Positions 24,331 to 35,442 of a DNA stretch of 64,000 nucleotides are shown one piece after another. The notes under the pieces are model-generated. The model ran no database searches, was not told the DNA's origin, and saw only the letters and a program-made list of their open reading frames with translations. The translations under genes and the position numbers were made by a program. Origin of the DNA: Euryodendron excelsum (taxonomy: Eukaryota > Streptophyta > Magnoliopsida > Ericales > Pentaphylacaceae). How positions within the stretch are numbered: position 1 is the stretch's first letter; the number at the start of each line of letters is the position of its first letter. The stretch spans positions 35,459,318 through 35,523,317 of the forward strand of contig CM065379.1 of NCBI GenBank assembly GCA_033060915.1, given 5' to 3'.

Positions 24331-24559
24331 GGTATGTTCACGACCCGACGCACGGGATTGATCGCTATCCTTTGGCCGTGAATGAAGATTTAAGCTACTT
24401 TGAGAGACCGATTGAGATTTTTGATCGCTGTGACCAAGTTTTCAGGAACAAAGTCATTCCGTTAGTACGAGTTTTATGGTAGAACCATACTTGGGAGGAA
24501 TCTACTTGGGAATGTGAAGACGAGATCCGAGAGCGTTTTCCCTTTTTGTTTGAATGATA
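24331..24559 (+). pseudogene. C-terminal chromodomain remnant
   Basis: In the frame through 24480-24555, WEESTWECEDEIRERFP follows VLW after a stop codon (TAG near 24480). This is the end of the chromodomain that chromovirus integrases carry and use in chromatin targeting. Upstream, the linker HDPTHGIDRYPL (24340-24380) is also recognisable. Confidence 0.75.
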
Positions 24560-24589
24560 ACTTGTATCAAGTTTGGGGACCAAACTTAT

Positions 24590-24604
24590 TTAAGGGGGGA
24601 AGGA
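24590..24604 (+). promoter_or_regulatory. Polypurine tract of the inner element
   Basis: The purine run AAGGGGGGAAGGA lies directly before the TG of the 3' LTR, where the plus-strand primer is expected. Confidence 0.85.
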
Positions 24605-27092
24605 TGTGATATCTCAAACCTCTATTTATTTAAATTAATGTGAATTTCTGGTGTTTGTATTGTTTAATGTTAGTTATTTCTTCATTTGGGTCAAGAATGA
24701 CCAATAAGAGCTTGTGTTGTAAGTTAAACCCATGGGGTGAGACACATGAGATTATTCCCATGTGTAGCACACTTACATACACCATACACACCCACGCTCT
24801 CACACAAAACTCACACACACAACCAGTTGAGAGAGGGTAAAAGAAAGAAGAGGAAGAGGGAAGGAGAGATTGAAGGAAGAAGAGCTTGAAGGAAAGATTA
24901 AAAGAAGGGATTGAAGCCATTGAAGACTTAACCAAGCTTGAAGAGAGGTAAGCCTTCACCCTTGTAATGTTTTAATTATGTATTGTGTTGGGTAATTATG
25001 TATATGCATCTGGGAGTGTTGTTGTTGAGTTTGGGGGACCCTTGGGTCCCAATCACTTTGAATTTGAGAGCTTGAAGCTCATTATTAAGGGTTGGGGTTG
25101 GGGTTGAGGTTGAGGTTGGGAAAACCCCCAAATTGAGAATATGTTAGGGTTTTGAATTCTTTCTCTAGATCCCTTTGTTTTGGTCGTTTTTTCTCCCATA
25201 TTTTGAGTTATTGTCATCCTTTTGGGTCAATCTTTGAGCTGTAAGAAGTTGGGAGAAGTTTGGTTGAGTTTGGAGGGTTTTTAGAGAGTTTTGGTTCGAA
25301 TTTCTACTGCTGCATAGTCGGGCCTTTGAACGCCCGATATGGCGTTTGAATGGTGGCAGTTTTTGGCCTTGGCATTTGAACGGCCCGTGGGCAAGAACCC
25401 CCATTTTTGCTTTGGCATTCGAAATGGCCCGAAAGGGTGTTTTGCCATTTTTGACCTGGCGTTCGAATGGCCCATCTGGGTGATCAAACGGCCCGAGAGT
25501 ATATTTTTCTTGGTTGGCCATTTTTGGCCTACCGTTCGAACGGCCCATTTGGGCGTTCAAACCGTTAGACCATTTTGACCCTATTTTGGAAGTTAGTCAC
25601 AACTTGCTCTAGAAAACTCAGTTTTGAGCACCGTTTGAAGCATTAGACAGTAAACTTATATACCTTTTCATCCGTGTAAAGTTTGTACCCTAACTCCTTA
25701 TGGAGTTTGATATATTGGGGTCTAAAGTTGACCCAAGTTTATGCTAAAAACCTTGTTTTCCAAAATGTTAGCCCCTTTTTCACAAAACCTAACTTCTTCA
25801 CCCGAAATGTGCTTTTAACCTATGACCTATCAAATTAAAGGCATTTGAGTCTATTTTCATATGGAACTAGGCTAGAATGAGGTGTTAGTGAGTTGGGGTT
25901 AAGGGATTTATATGCTTAGTCAGTTTATGTGTTATTGCTTTACCTTAGAATCTTGTATTGATATTTCTATGCTTTTATATGAATTTTGTGTAGGAACACC
26001 TTGTTTGACACCGTTCAATCGGAGAGAGGTGAGTAGCGATATGTCATGAGTAAAATTTTATTATTTTTCAAATGTTTTAAGCTCACTTTTATATCAAGAA
26101 TGTTTTTCATATATTTCAAGGCATCAATGTTACGTTCAATTACAAATGTCAAATTTGAAGCGTATGCAAGTTATATTTATGTTATGAATGAAAACCATGG
26201 ACTATAATGTTCAAATGAAAAAGAAGCTAAGTTTCCAATAGATGGTACCAACTCAAGTCTTCTCGTAGCAAGACCTTAATCTAGCCCGATAGTCCTACGA
26301 TAGGAGACGGGAAATAAAATATCTGTGTTGGGAGACGTCCTTGGCCTAAAGGGCCTTAGCGTGACCTATAAGGTTACTATATAGCCTAGCTCATATGTCA
26401 GGTTCTAGCACACTTATGTTTTAAACTGAGAACCATGATATGTTCAAATGCTTTACGACAAGTTATGAAATGTTATATCAAGAATAATGTCACGTTGCAT
26501 CTCTTCTTACGATACTGTGTTTTGAAATGTTGAAACGTTCAAATGTTGTTTACATTACCTATGAATTCCAAGCATACGCCTTATACGTTTAAAAGTTCAT
26601 ATCCTTATGCATAAAGTGTTATCTAGTTTTATATATCGAATATAATTGCTAGTCCATGATATTTTCTCACTCATGCATTATGGTTATTCACTAAGCATTA
26701 GCTTACGTTTCTCAAATGATTTTCAGGTAGCTAATCCGGGAGGCCCTAGAACGAGCCATATGTGGATTTTGAGCTACGGCCCACGGGCCTATGGTTTGTA
26801 ATATGTTTGAGGGTTAAACCTCAATGTTTTCTAGTGTTATAAATGTTATAACCTTGGTGAGCCTTGATTAGGCTCATATGTATGTTATGTTTTGGATTAG
26901 GCACCGCTCTGCCATGTATGACACAGATTATGTCTTAAAGTTATTAAAGTTTTATTTTTTTCGCAATTATGCATCATTCTAAATGATTATGCACAGGTGA
27001 TCAATCAGTTTATGTAATGCAGCCTTGGGTAGCCTTGCTACTGGCCCGTTATGTACCTTAAATCTGTATAGGTCGAGTTATGGGGCGTGACA
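24605..27092 (+). repeat. 3' LTR of the inner chromovirus
   Basis: It starts TGTGATATC and ends GTGACA, followed by ACAGA. It aligns along its length with 17454-19949, with substitutions and small indels. Many of its differences are at CG dinucleotides, such as TTCGAA becoming TTTGAA, as expected of methylated DNA. Confidence 0.92.
25315..25565. repeat. TTCGAA-type array in the 3' LTR
   Basis: This is the counterpart of the array at 18155-18425. About eight copies remain, three with the intact TTCGAA core; others read TTTGAA or TCAAAC. It keeps the GGCC flank on most copies. Confidence 0.7.
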
Positions 27093-27097
27093 ACAGA
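27093..27097. repeat. Right target duplication of the inner gypsy element
   Basis: ACAGA matches 17449-17453 exactly, which fixes the outer edge of the inner element. Confidence 0.92.
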
Positions 27098-27960
27098 AGG
27101 TGGTCCAGGTAGAGCCACCTCGGTAATTGCAGTGCTACATGGATCAGTAGGATTAGCTAAGGTAGACCCGTATAAGTATCAAGTCGAGATTCAGAAAGTA
27201 GCGCACTTAAGGGAAATAATGCAAATCGAGCCCCCAGCCAAGAAGATCAAACTCGACAGCAGCCCTAAGACCATAACTTTTACAGATGATGATCTAGCAG
27301 GAGTTCAGACAACCCATAATGACGTACTCGTGGTGATATTACAATTGGGGGATTGTGATGTCAAGAGAATTTTGATCGATCAAGGGAGCTCGTCCGAAGT
27401 CATATACTACGACCTTTTAAGAAGTTGGAGCAAAAGGATTCCGACTTACATTCTTCCCTCAACCTTCTAATCGACTTTAGTTCGAACCTAATATGGCCAC
27501 CAGGAATGGTGACAATACTTATAGCCACATGAGGAATTATGCTTCAGATGAAGTTCCTAGTTGTTGACGTGCCTTCCCCTATAATGCAATCATGGGTCGG
27601 ATATAGTTGTACCTCATGAAAGCCATACCATCCACTTACCACCAGCTGATTGGCTTCCTAATCTCAGAAGGAATAAAGGATATCCAAGGAGACCAAGTGG
27701 TAGCCAAGCAGTGTTTTCTGATGGCTTGCGCCACCAAAATAAAAGTGGGTAAGGTTCAGATGATGGGACTTTATAAAGACACGCCCACTATTGACGATGT
27801 CAGGTAGACACCTGAAAAGAAGGTTGTGGAAGATCTGAAGAGAGTAGAAATAGACCGGCATGACGAAGATAAATACTTTGTGATCGGCACGTCCCTATTT
27901 AAGAACGAAGAAAAATTGTTGCTTGAACTACTGACACGATACATTAAAATCTTGGACTTC
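27098..27960 (+). pseudogene. Gag-protease region of the outer Tat element
   Basis: The frame 27098-27470 includes ITFTDDDLAGVQTTHNDVLVV and the protease block RILIDQGSSSEVIYYDLL, the DxGSS form seen in Tat-type elements. Beyond several stops, a frame at 27607-27807 has LMKAIPSTYHQLIGFL and GDQVVAKQCF, the family block that follows the protease. Frameshifts separate the parts. Confidence 0.82.
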
Positions 27961-28035
27961 TTATGATATGCTGAGAATTGATCCAAAGGTAACCTGCCAC
28001 AGACTCAATGTTGACTCACAAAACTGACTTGTGGT

Positions 28036-29235
28036 TTAGAAAGGGATGAGGGCATCTACATAGCATGTGGATGCAATAATCGAGGAGGTAGAAAGGCTCC
28101 TTGAAGTGTGGGCAATTAGAGAAGTCTTCTTTACCCATGCTGATTGTCCAACACAGTGGTGGTAAAGAAGAACAACAACAAATGGAGGGTGTGTGTGGAC
28201 TTTATCGACCTGAACAAAGCATGCCCTAATGACCTTTTCCCTCTTTTGAAGATTGACCAGCTTATAGACACAATTGCCGGATATGAGAAGATGAGTTTTC
28301 TGGATGCTTATTGGGGGTACCACCAAATACCACTCCATGAGAATGATCAAGAACAAACCGACTTCATCACCCCGAGGGGCATTTTCTGCTACAGTGTTAT
28401 GCCATTTGGACTAAAAAATGCCGGTGCCACTTACCAGAGATTTGTCACAAAGATGTTCAAAGAACACATCAGCAGCACGGTAAAAGTTTACATTGATGAT
28501 ATGGTAGTTAAAATCAAGGTTTGTAGGAGCCATTTTGGCAACTTAAAAGGAGTGTTTGACATCTTGAAGAAATACAAAATGAGGCTCAATGCCTCCAAGT
28601 GTGTGTTCAGGGTAAGCTCGGGGAAGTTCTTGGGATTCTTGGTTACGCACTGAGGAATAGAAGCAAACCCATAACAAATCAATGCAATCCAAAACATTCA
28701 GACCCTGAAAAACATTAAGGAAGTCCAGAAATTGACTGGGATGGCAGTAACTCTTACCAGGTTCATCAGCCAATCTTTAGATAAGTGTCAACCATTTTTT
28801 CAACTCCTAAAGAAACAAGAGTGGTTTATCTGGGGATTGGACTGTGATCAAGACCTCACCGATCTGAAAAGCTATTTGGCCTAGCCACCACTCTTTTCCA
28901 CCTAAGTTAAAGATGAAGAGGTCTACTTATAGCTGGATGTCTTGGAGCATGTTGTCAGTGCTATCCTATTTCAGCAACAAGATAGACAACAGAGCCCAGT
29001 TTACTATTTTAACAAGACTCTCCTAAGGGAGGAAACACGATATCTACTATTGAAAAAATTAGCTCTCGCATTAGTGATGGCATCACCTAAGCTGTTGCAT
29101 TACTTCAGAACCTATACTATCATCGTTCTCATGGATCACTAGTTGAAACTACTTATTTGAAGAGCATATTTCTTCGGCAGAATAGCAAAGTGGGCAGTAG
29201 AATTGGATGAGTTCGACATTAAGTGACAACCCAGA
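28036..29235 (+). pseudogene. pol: Reverse transcriptase and first RNase H of the outer Tat element
   Basis: The frame 28144-28653 has RVCVDFIDLNKACPND, FLDAYWGYHQIPL, FGLKNAGATYQR and the catalytic VYIDDMVV. Stops at 28653 and later break the RNase H part, seen as LLREETRYLLLKKLALALV and a decayed end at 29100-29220. The order and motifs are those of Tat gypsy elements. No intact frame covers the domain. Confidence 0.9.
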
Positions 29236-29835
29236 TTGGCGGTAAAAGCTCAGATACTTACTGATTTTATTGCTAAATTTTTTATTGAACTACCACAGGA
29301 AGCTAATCCAACAAACATTGTTGAGCTGCCAGAAAATGATCCCACTATTAAGCTTTGGGAAACTGCTAATCATTGGAAGCTCTTCGTGGATGGAGCATCC
29401 AATGACAGGGGGGCAGGATCAGGCATAGTCCTAATTACACCGGGTGATACGACAATTGAACATGCTATCAAACTAGAGTTCACTACCTCAAACAACAAGT
29501 TAGAATATGTGACTCTGCTCATCAGATTGTGCTGAGCTACAGAGTTATATATTGTCGAGATAAGCATATACTTAGACTCACAGCTGGTTGTAAACCAGAT
29601 CACAAGAGAATACAAGGTAAATGACAAAGAATGACAAGATGGCACAGTACATGGCAAAGGCACATGAACTACTGAAGAAGTTTAACAAGTACAAACTATA
29701 CCAGATCGGTCGTGACAGCAATGCACACACTGATGCCTTGGCAACACTTGCAGTCGTATTGAAGTTGGACACAAAGAAAACAATTCATATTGAGACTTTG
29801 GCTAGCCCAAGCATCTTTTAAGAAGAGGAACAAGC
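29236..29835 (+). pseudogene. Second (archaeal-type) RNase H of the outer Tat element
   Basis: The frame 29236-29535 shows WKLFVDGASNDRGAGSGIVL and NNKLEYVTLL; after a stop, YLDSQLVVNQITREY and then NAHTDALATLA. A DGA-NxxE-DS-D layout after a normal RNase H marks the extra archaeal-type RNase H that Tat-lineage elements gained. The order supports the lineage call. Confidence 0.82.
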
Positions 29836-29836
29836 A

Positions 29837-31085
29837 TTGGCCATAGAAGAGCTAACACCGTCTGAGATGGATCCAATCATTGCCTACCTCGACAGAGATG
29901 AATTGCTTGAAGACAACAATGAAGCCAAGAGAATAAAGCATAAATCCTTAAAGTATTGGCTGTCACCCAGCAAGGAGCTATATAGAAGATCTTTCATAGG
30001 CCCCTATTTATATTGTGTTTATCCAGACAAAGTGCAAGGAATTTTGCTCAAAATTCATAAAGGAATCTGTGAGAGCCATGTCGATGGAAGGTCACTGGCC
30101 CACCGAACAATCTCATAGGGTTATTGGTGACCCTATATGTAGAAAGATGCGGCTCAATACGTATTAAAGTGTGATAAGTGCTAGAAGTTCTCACCATTAA
30201 TCCACCAACCAAATGAGAACCTCACAACTATTACCAGCCCCTGGCTTTTTGTCTAATGGGAATTGAATATAGTTGGCCCCCTACTCCGAGCTCCTAAAAA
30301 CAAGAGGTTCCTTATTGTCGGAACAGACTACTTCACCAAGTGGGTGGAAGCAGAGCCTTTATCAACAATTAGGGAGATAGATGTGAAAAGATTTTCTTGG
30401 AGGAACATAATTACAAGGTTCGGCATACTACGTGCACTGGTCTCGAACAACGGCACTCATTTTGATAGGAATATATTTAGAGGATTTTACGATAACCTCG
30501 GGATAAAAAATTATTATTTGACACCAGCTTATCCATAGTGCTATGGACAAACCATAATATCAAACAAAATAATGCTGAATGGAATCAAGAAGAGGCAGGG
30601 GAAAGCTAAAGGGAGGTGGGTGAAAAAGCTACCCAGTGTCCTATGGTCTTATAGAGCCACTCTGAGGAGATCTACTGGTGAAATCCCCTTCTCAATGGCA
30701 TATGGGGTTGAAGCAGTCATACCGTTGGAGGTCGGACTCTCCACAATCAGATCGGTAGCATTCGATACCGGGGCTTAATGATCAGACCTTGGCCAAAGAC
30801 CTGTCATTAAAGAAAAAAGAGAGGCGGCCTTACCTAAGCTTATTGGGTTATCATCAACTTAGCCGATCCTACAATAAACAAGTTTAGCCAAGAGCTTTTG
30901 TACCTAGAGACCTAGTGCTTAGAAAGGTATTGGGGGGTAACAAAGAATCCTACAAATGAAAAACTTGGCCCTAACTGGGAAGGTCCATACAGAGTTGCAT
31001 CCCAAGTCGATATGGGAGTATACTGGCTAGAAACTATCGAATGAGAGCGCCAGCTACCTTCACCGTGGAATGAGAACAATCTCAA
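29837..31085 (+). pseudogene. Integrase of the outer Tat element
   Basis: The frames 29837-30118, 30263-30538 and 30572-30778 give a KCDKC zinc block (about 30161), then WELNIVGPL, IVGTDYFTKWVEAEPL, VSNNGTHFD and FSMAYGVEAVIPLE. The motif before GTHFD normally begins with Asp; here Asn stands in its place. Stops near 30121, 30540 and 30780 also break the frame. A short C-terminal GPYRV-like segment follows (about 30980). Confidence 0.88.
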
Positions 31086-31224
31086 AAACATTTATTAGTA
31101 GAAATTTGAATTTGATGTTTTCTTTTATCGCACAAGTTGTGCACGTTCAATAAATTAATGATTACTCAGCGACTCTGATGTTCAAAGCCACGCTAAAAGT
31201 AAAGAACTAAAGAAGAAAAAAAAC

Positions 31225-31385
31225 TTGAGGTAAAAGCCTAGTCTTGTCTAGGTTAGGTAGGTCGGCTAACAAAGGCCAAAAAACCAAGTGTAAAAGCTTA
31301 ATCCTGTCCAAGTAGGGTAGGTCGGCCAATGAAGATCTTATTAAAAAAATCAAGTGTAAAAACTTGGCCAATGAAGGCCAAACAA
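31225..31385. repeat. ~60-bp tandem repeat downstream of pol
   Basis: Copies starting near 31231 and 31291 share TAAAAGC, CTTGTC or CCTGTCC, GGTAGGTCGGC and AA-GGCC words; a partial third copy follows near 31355. It lies between the pol end and the antisense gene. Confidence 0.65.
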
Positions 31386-31588
31386 AGGAAAACCAAAGGT
31401 TAGCAATTTGGTTTTACTAAAATGAAGGAAGCAAAACATCATGGCCAGAATCAAGTAAAGTACTAAAATATGGATTCATTCAAAGATGAACGAAACTGCA
31501 ACGACATAAGAAGCTTTCTTTCATTAAAAAGAACAAAAGAAAGATATAAATATTTCAGCAAAAAGCAAAAACAGAAAAAGCCCTAAAG

Positions 31589-34020
31589 CTAAGGCACAAT
31601 ATATTCAGTGAGTTTTGCAGCAGGATCGGCCGACTCATTAACAGGAAGTTCAACCAGTAGAACGATAAGTGACCTATCCCTGGCAGCAATCTCAATCATT
31701 GGAGTCTTCGATGTCTTAAAGACATCAGTCGCATCCAATAAAACTTCAATGTCTTCTGTAGCTACGGATGGACCCTCAGGATCACCCTCCACTGCTGTCT
31801 CCAAATAATTAGGGATGTCTTTCTAGAGAAGAGAAGAGTTCTCGACCTTTATCTACTTCAACGCCCCTTACTAGCCTTGGACAAAGATGGACTAAGATAG
31901 ATCTATCATTTTGTTGCCCGAAATCCTAGGCATTATCGGTTACACCTTGCTTATAGCTCACCCCTGCCTCAGCCTTGGCAAGATCAGCCTGAAGTCCTTC
32001 AACCTCGGCCTTCGCCTTGTATAGATCTATTGAGAGCATGACATTGTCAGCCTCTAGCTTCGAGAAGTCGGTGGTCTTCTTGTTTAGATTGTCGGTGAGT
32101 TGATACAAAGAAATCTTTGCCTTTTTAGCCTCCTTTTTGGCCAGAAGTTCAGCCTTATTTGTTTCTATCCACTCATCCTTAAGCTTGGAGTGGTCCTTTA
32201 TAAGTATTTTGTGCTCATTGCACAGTTTAACATGCTTCTTGGCCTCCTCGAAGGCTTCAATGGATAAAACCCAAAAGCAACGCATGGCCTCCAAAGTATT
32301 GAGTGAGCCTTGAAAATAAAAATAACTTTTAAAACAGATACTAAAACAACATAGCAGAAGGGAGTGAAAGTGAATAAACTTACCAAAAAGGAGTCATGAA
32401 AGGCCCCTAGGAAGATCGACAGGTCATTGCTTGTCCCCAGCATATCAATATTGACTTGCTGGAGAGCACTTTAGACCACCCTCATTGCTACTTTAGTCGA
32501 ATTGATCATAGAGTCATGCATCAGCATGCAATGGCCACAGATGTTGGGATGAATGACTACAAAGCTAGCATTGTCTGCTGCAGTAGTAGTACCTGGACTG
32601 TGGTTCGTCAGCGCGACCTTCGGTATCTTTGCAACTGGCACAACAACAGTATTCTCTGCCGCTGACTTCTTTTTCGACGACCTCATCTCCATTTTCTTTT
32701 TCTCAGGTTCAGGGGAGTCGACCTCCATAACAACAGGAGGATGAGGTATAGACTTCACAGCGCTAGCCTCTAGCTTCCCCGACTTCTTAAGTTGCTTCGT
32801 GGCCTTCTTGAGCATCAACTCTTTCAAGTTCATCTTGTTAGAAGAATCAGAGTCTGAAGATGAAGGAAAGGCCAGTTTTTGTTTCCTCCCAATCTTGGCT
32901 ACAACTCGGTGATCAGGCACTGTGTATAGAGTTAATGTGGATACTGAATCAAGGAAACTTGATTGCTCAGAGGAAATATCGTGGATTAGATTAACCTCAC
33001 TGCCAAAAGTATCTACAGGCTCGTTAGTAGGAATTATGGGCAACTCGATTGACGCCAGCTTGGAAAGGCAACCCTCGAGGTCATTGGAACAATGGCTTTA
33101 ACAACTTGACTTTTCGCACCTTCAACTGACAGTGAGGTTACAATATGTGAATTGGTGATCGTTATTTGATTGTTAAGATGCACGCGTTCTATCGTGATTC
33201 CCACAGGAATGTCTGCGAAGTCACCAGCTACACCCTCCTCTGATAATTGGGCAATTAATCCTGTAGGAATTCCTGAAGTAGATGTGAAGGAAGAAACCTA
33301 GAGTGGGTAGTTGAACAAAATATGGGGGGTCCTTGCAATATCACGAAGCTGACTTTCACCCTGGTAGTTCAAAACCTTGTGCAAGTCGTTCAAGTTGACT
33401 CCCCACGTCGCCTTCTTCGTACTTATTGGATTTTGAAAAAGCTAGAACAAAGCATATTAGAAGTGTACAAGTTAATATGCACTAAAAGAGAGAGTTTAGC
33501 ATAAAACCAATTCTCTAGGGGTTCTAAGGCATTGTACAGACGGCATCTGGTCGGCGGGAGGATTACCAAATTTTCAGGGGCCAGAAATCCAGACTCTAAC
33601 ATCGTCTACACCCTCACCCGAAGACGGGAGGCATTTCACTATTTCTCTACTCTTGTCGGTCACCCTAAGATAAACTTTCCAATTATCACCCCCAACCTTA
33701 CACAGAGTATAGCAGAAGTCAAGCTCGGTTATGCCTAGATTAACACCCATGATTCGGTTAAGCTCTAGTATCTCCATGATAATCCTATAAACATTTAGGT
33801 ATACTTGGGATGGAGACACATTGTGGTAATGGAGGAATTTTGCTAAAAAAGGGTGTAAGGGAAATCTAATGCCGCCCTCTATGATGGCGATCATAGGGAA
33901 GGGCATTCCTTTTTCGGTCTCTTCCATCCTATAGTCGTCGGGGGCAACCAACTCTAGGCCAACTTGGTCAGCTATCATATACCTAGTCTTAAAGGCAGTG
34001 ATAGCCATTGGACTACCCAC
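31589..34020 (-). pseudogene. Antisense gene of the outer Tat element (PF04195-like, broken)
   Basis: Open frames lie on the minus strand at 33574-34020, 32471-33043, 31926-32294 and 31589-31804, opposite to gag-pol. The first, 148 residues from an ATG at 34020, has GGIRFPLHPFLAKFLHYHNV followed by a proline-asparagine-type SPSQVYLN segment. This is the signature of the 'putative gypsy type transposon' domain (Pfam PF04195) found in antisense ORFs of Tat-type elements. The second frame is Lys/Ser-rich, with a KKxxK nuclear-signal-like patch and PEPEKKK. The third is a coiled coil (HSKLKDEWIETNKAELLAKK, then LEADNVMLSIDLYKA). The exons or fragments are joined only by inference; stops end the first frame at 33574. 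The function is unknown. Confidence 0.7.
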
Positions 34021-34123
34021 AAGCTTCCTAAGGCGAGCTACTACCAGGGGTTGACCACAAAAAGAAAAGGATAGAAAAAAGAGAGAGCAAGGTTAGAGGA
34101 ACTTACAGTGTTGGGGGCAAGAC

Positions 34124-34140
34124 CTCTCTCTCTCTCTCTC
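34124..34140. repeat. (CT)n microsatellite
   Basis: About eight CT units upstream (on the minus strand) of the antisense gene start. Such CT/GA runs are common in plant leader regions, so it may be part of that gene's 5' end. Confidence 0.7.
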
Positions 34141-34419
34141 AAACCAAAATCTCAAAGCCAAGCCAGAATGGTGGGGAAGGGCAAGGAGTCACCCGTTTTA
34201 TAGCCATACCCTGTCGTCGGTTTAGAGGTCGAGAGACATCAGCAGTCACGTCGCTCGGTAGTCAATGCATCGCAACTCTACAGTTACAGAGCCAGTGCAA
34301 AGTTGCCACGTGGTGCGTGAACTCTTGAAGCGATAGAAGATCAAAGGACAAGTCATAATTGCAAATCCTAGCCCTTGTCTCCCAATCAATCCAAACAGGG
34401 TGCAAGGGTTGGAGGTAAT

Positions 34420-34930
34420 TGTGGGCTTAATGGGAGCCAAGCCCAAGACAGAGAGAAGATCAGCCTAATGTTGGCGACCTAGCAAGCCGGGCCCGTATCA
34501 ACTAGAGGCTAAGGCCTAAAGGGGCTGGCCTATGGATTATAATCCAAAAGTTATAAGGATTAATGGGTCTAAAATACAAATCTCATTCCTAAGTGAACCA
34601 GGATAAATAAAGAATAAGTTCAATACATTAAACCGACTCAAAAAGAAAAATTTCTAGGAAAAGAGTGACTCCATTTCTTAAAGGAAACATGGCATTCCGA
34701 AACCTATAAATACTCTATGCACTAAAGGGGCAAGGTACGTTCACTTGAGTTTGTACTCTTACTATTTTATTCGATTTATTGTGATTAAACATGTTAACTT
34801 AATTATCGGAGTCATTCTACTCAAAGAGGGTCGATGTATTCTCATTGTCTTCTTCTTCTCTTGCAGATAATTCGTGCTCGTCAATTTGGTTCGAGTATTG
34901 AATCAGGCCTTCCTAAAAATTTCACCTACA
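34420..34930 (+). repeat. 3' LTR of the outer gypsy element
   Basis: It starts TGTGGGCT and ends ACCTACA, followed by CTGTC. It aligns with 15277-15795. A purine-rich stretch (GGGTTGGAGGTAAT) directly upstream is the likely polypurine tract. Confidence 0.88.
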
Positions 34931-35442
34931 CTGTCTATAAGTTTTTACACTTTATCTCATGAAATATAATACGTAATATGATTTCAGGAATATTATCTTA
35001 CATAATTAAATTTCTATAGATTATTGTAATTCATACTATAGTCTAATAAAGTTTTCTACTTGAATAAAAAGTCCTATATACTTAATTTACTACACATTAT
35101 TTCATAAAATATAATACGTAATATGATTTTAGATATAAAGTTCTTTCTAATTGAGTATGTATAAATTATGACATTGCAATAAGATAGATAAAATATTCAG
35201 AACATTTTCTCAAATTTAAAAAGTTTTTTTTAAAGTAAATAAATAGTATTAAATATGATCCATATAGAAAACTTTGTATATTATGAAAAAGGATTATAAT
35301 AAGAGCATAACTATGTAAATTCGGAATTAAATTATTTTATGTTGTAGTTATTTAGTTTCTTGACTAATTTTTTTTAACAAATATATGTACCTCTTTTTTC
35401 TTTTATACACGAATTGCGCAGGTACACCACTAGTAAATTCAA

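Larger units (their letters stand above)
17454..27092 (+). mobile_element. Chromovirus-like Ty3/gypsy retrotransposon (inner, complete, inactive)
   Basis: This 9,639-bp element has LTRs of 2,496 and 2,488 bp, an initiator-Met-type primer-binding site, a gag-pol region in the order gag, protease, RT, RNase H, integrase, a C-terminal chromodomain remnant, a polypurine tract and a perfect ACAGA target duplication. The long LTRs, the gag start MPPRRGG and the chromodomain favour the Tekay/Del clade of chromoviruses, a placement made from memory of the family. Many in-frame stops and catalytic-site changes mean it is dead. It is younger than the Tat element it sits in. Confidence 0.92.
15277..34930 (+). 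mobile_element. Tat-lineage Ty3/gypsy LTR retrotransposon (outer, degenerate)
   Basis: Two LTRs of 519 and 511 bp flank gag, protease, reverse transcriptase, two RNase H domains and integrase in that order, plus an antisense gene before the 3' LTR. The second RNase H type, the DPGSS-like protease and the antisense gene point to the Tat lineage. With the inner insertion and its target copy removed, the element is about 10.0 kb. All coding parts have frameshifts and stops, so it cannot move on its own. The inner element landed just after the gag zinc-knuckle region. Confidence 0.9.
11347..35433 (+). mobile_element. Candidate non-autonomous Helitron enclosing nested retrotransposons
   Basis: At 11347 the sequence begins TCTATACTACATATTAAAG after an A at 11346. 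At 35414-35433 it reads AATTGCGCAGGTACACCACT and AG, then a T at 35434. Plant Helitrons usually start with TC, end with CTRR preceded by a small hairpin, and insert between A and T; both ends fit. With the outer gypsy element (15277-34930) and one target copy removed, the Helitron would be about 4.4 kb. No Rep/helicase coding was seen. Pairing these two ends is an inference, and other Helitron-like starts lie nearby (10961). Confidence 0.4.

Noticed and set aside
31926..32294. Host gene for a coiled-coil protein
   Set aside because: It sits between pol and the 3' LTR of the Tat element with other antisense fragments, so it belongs to the element.
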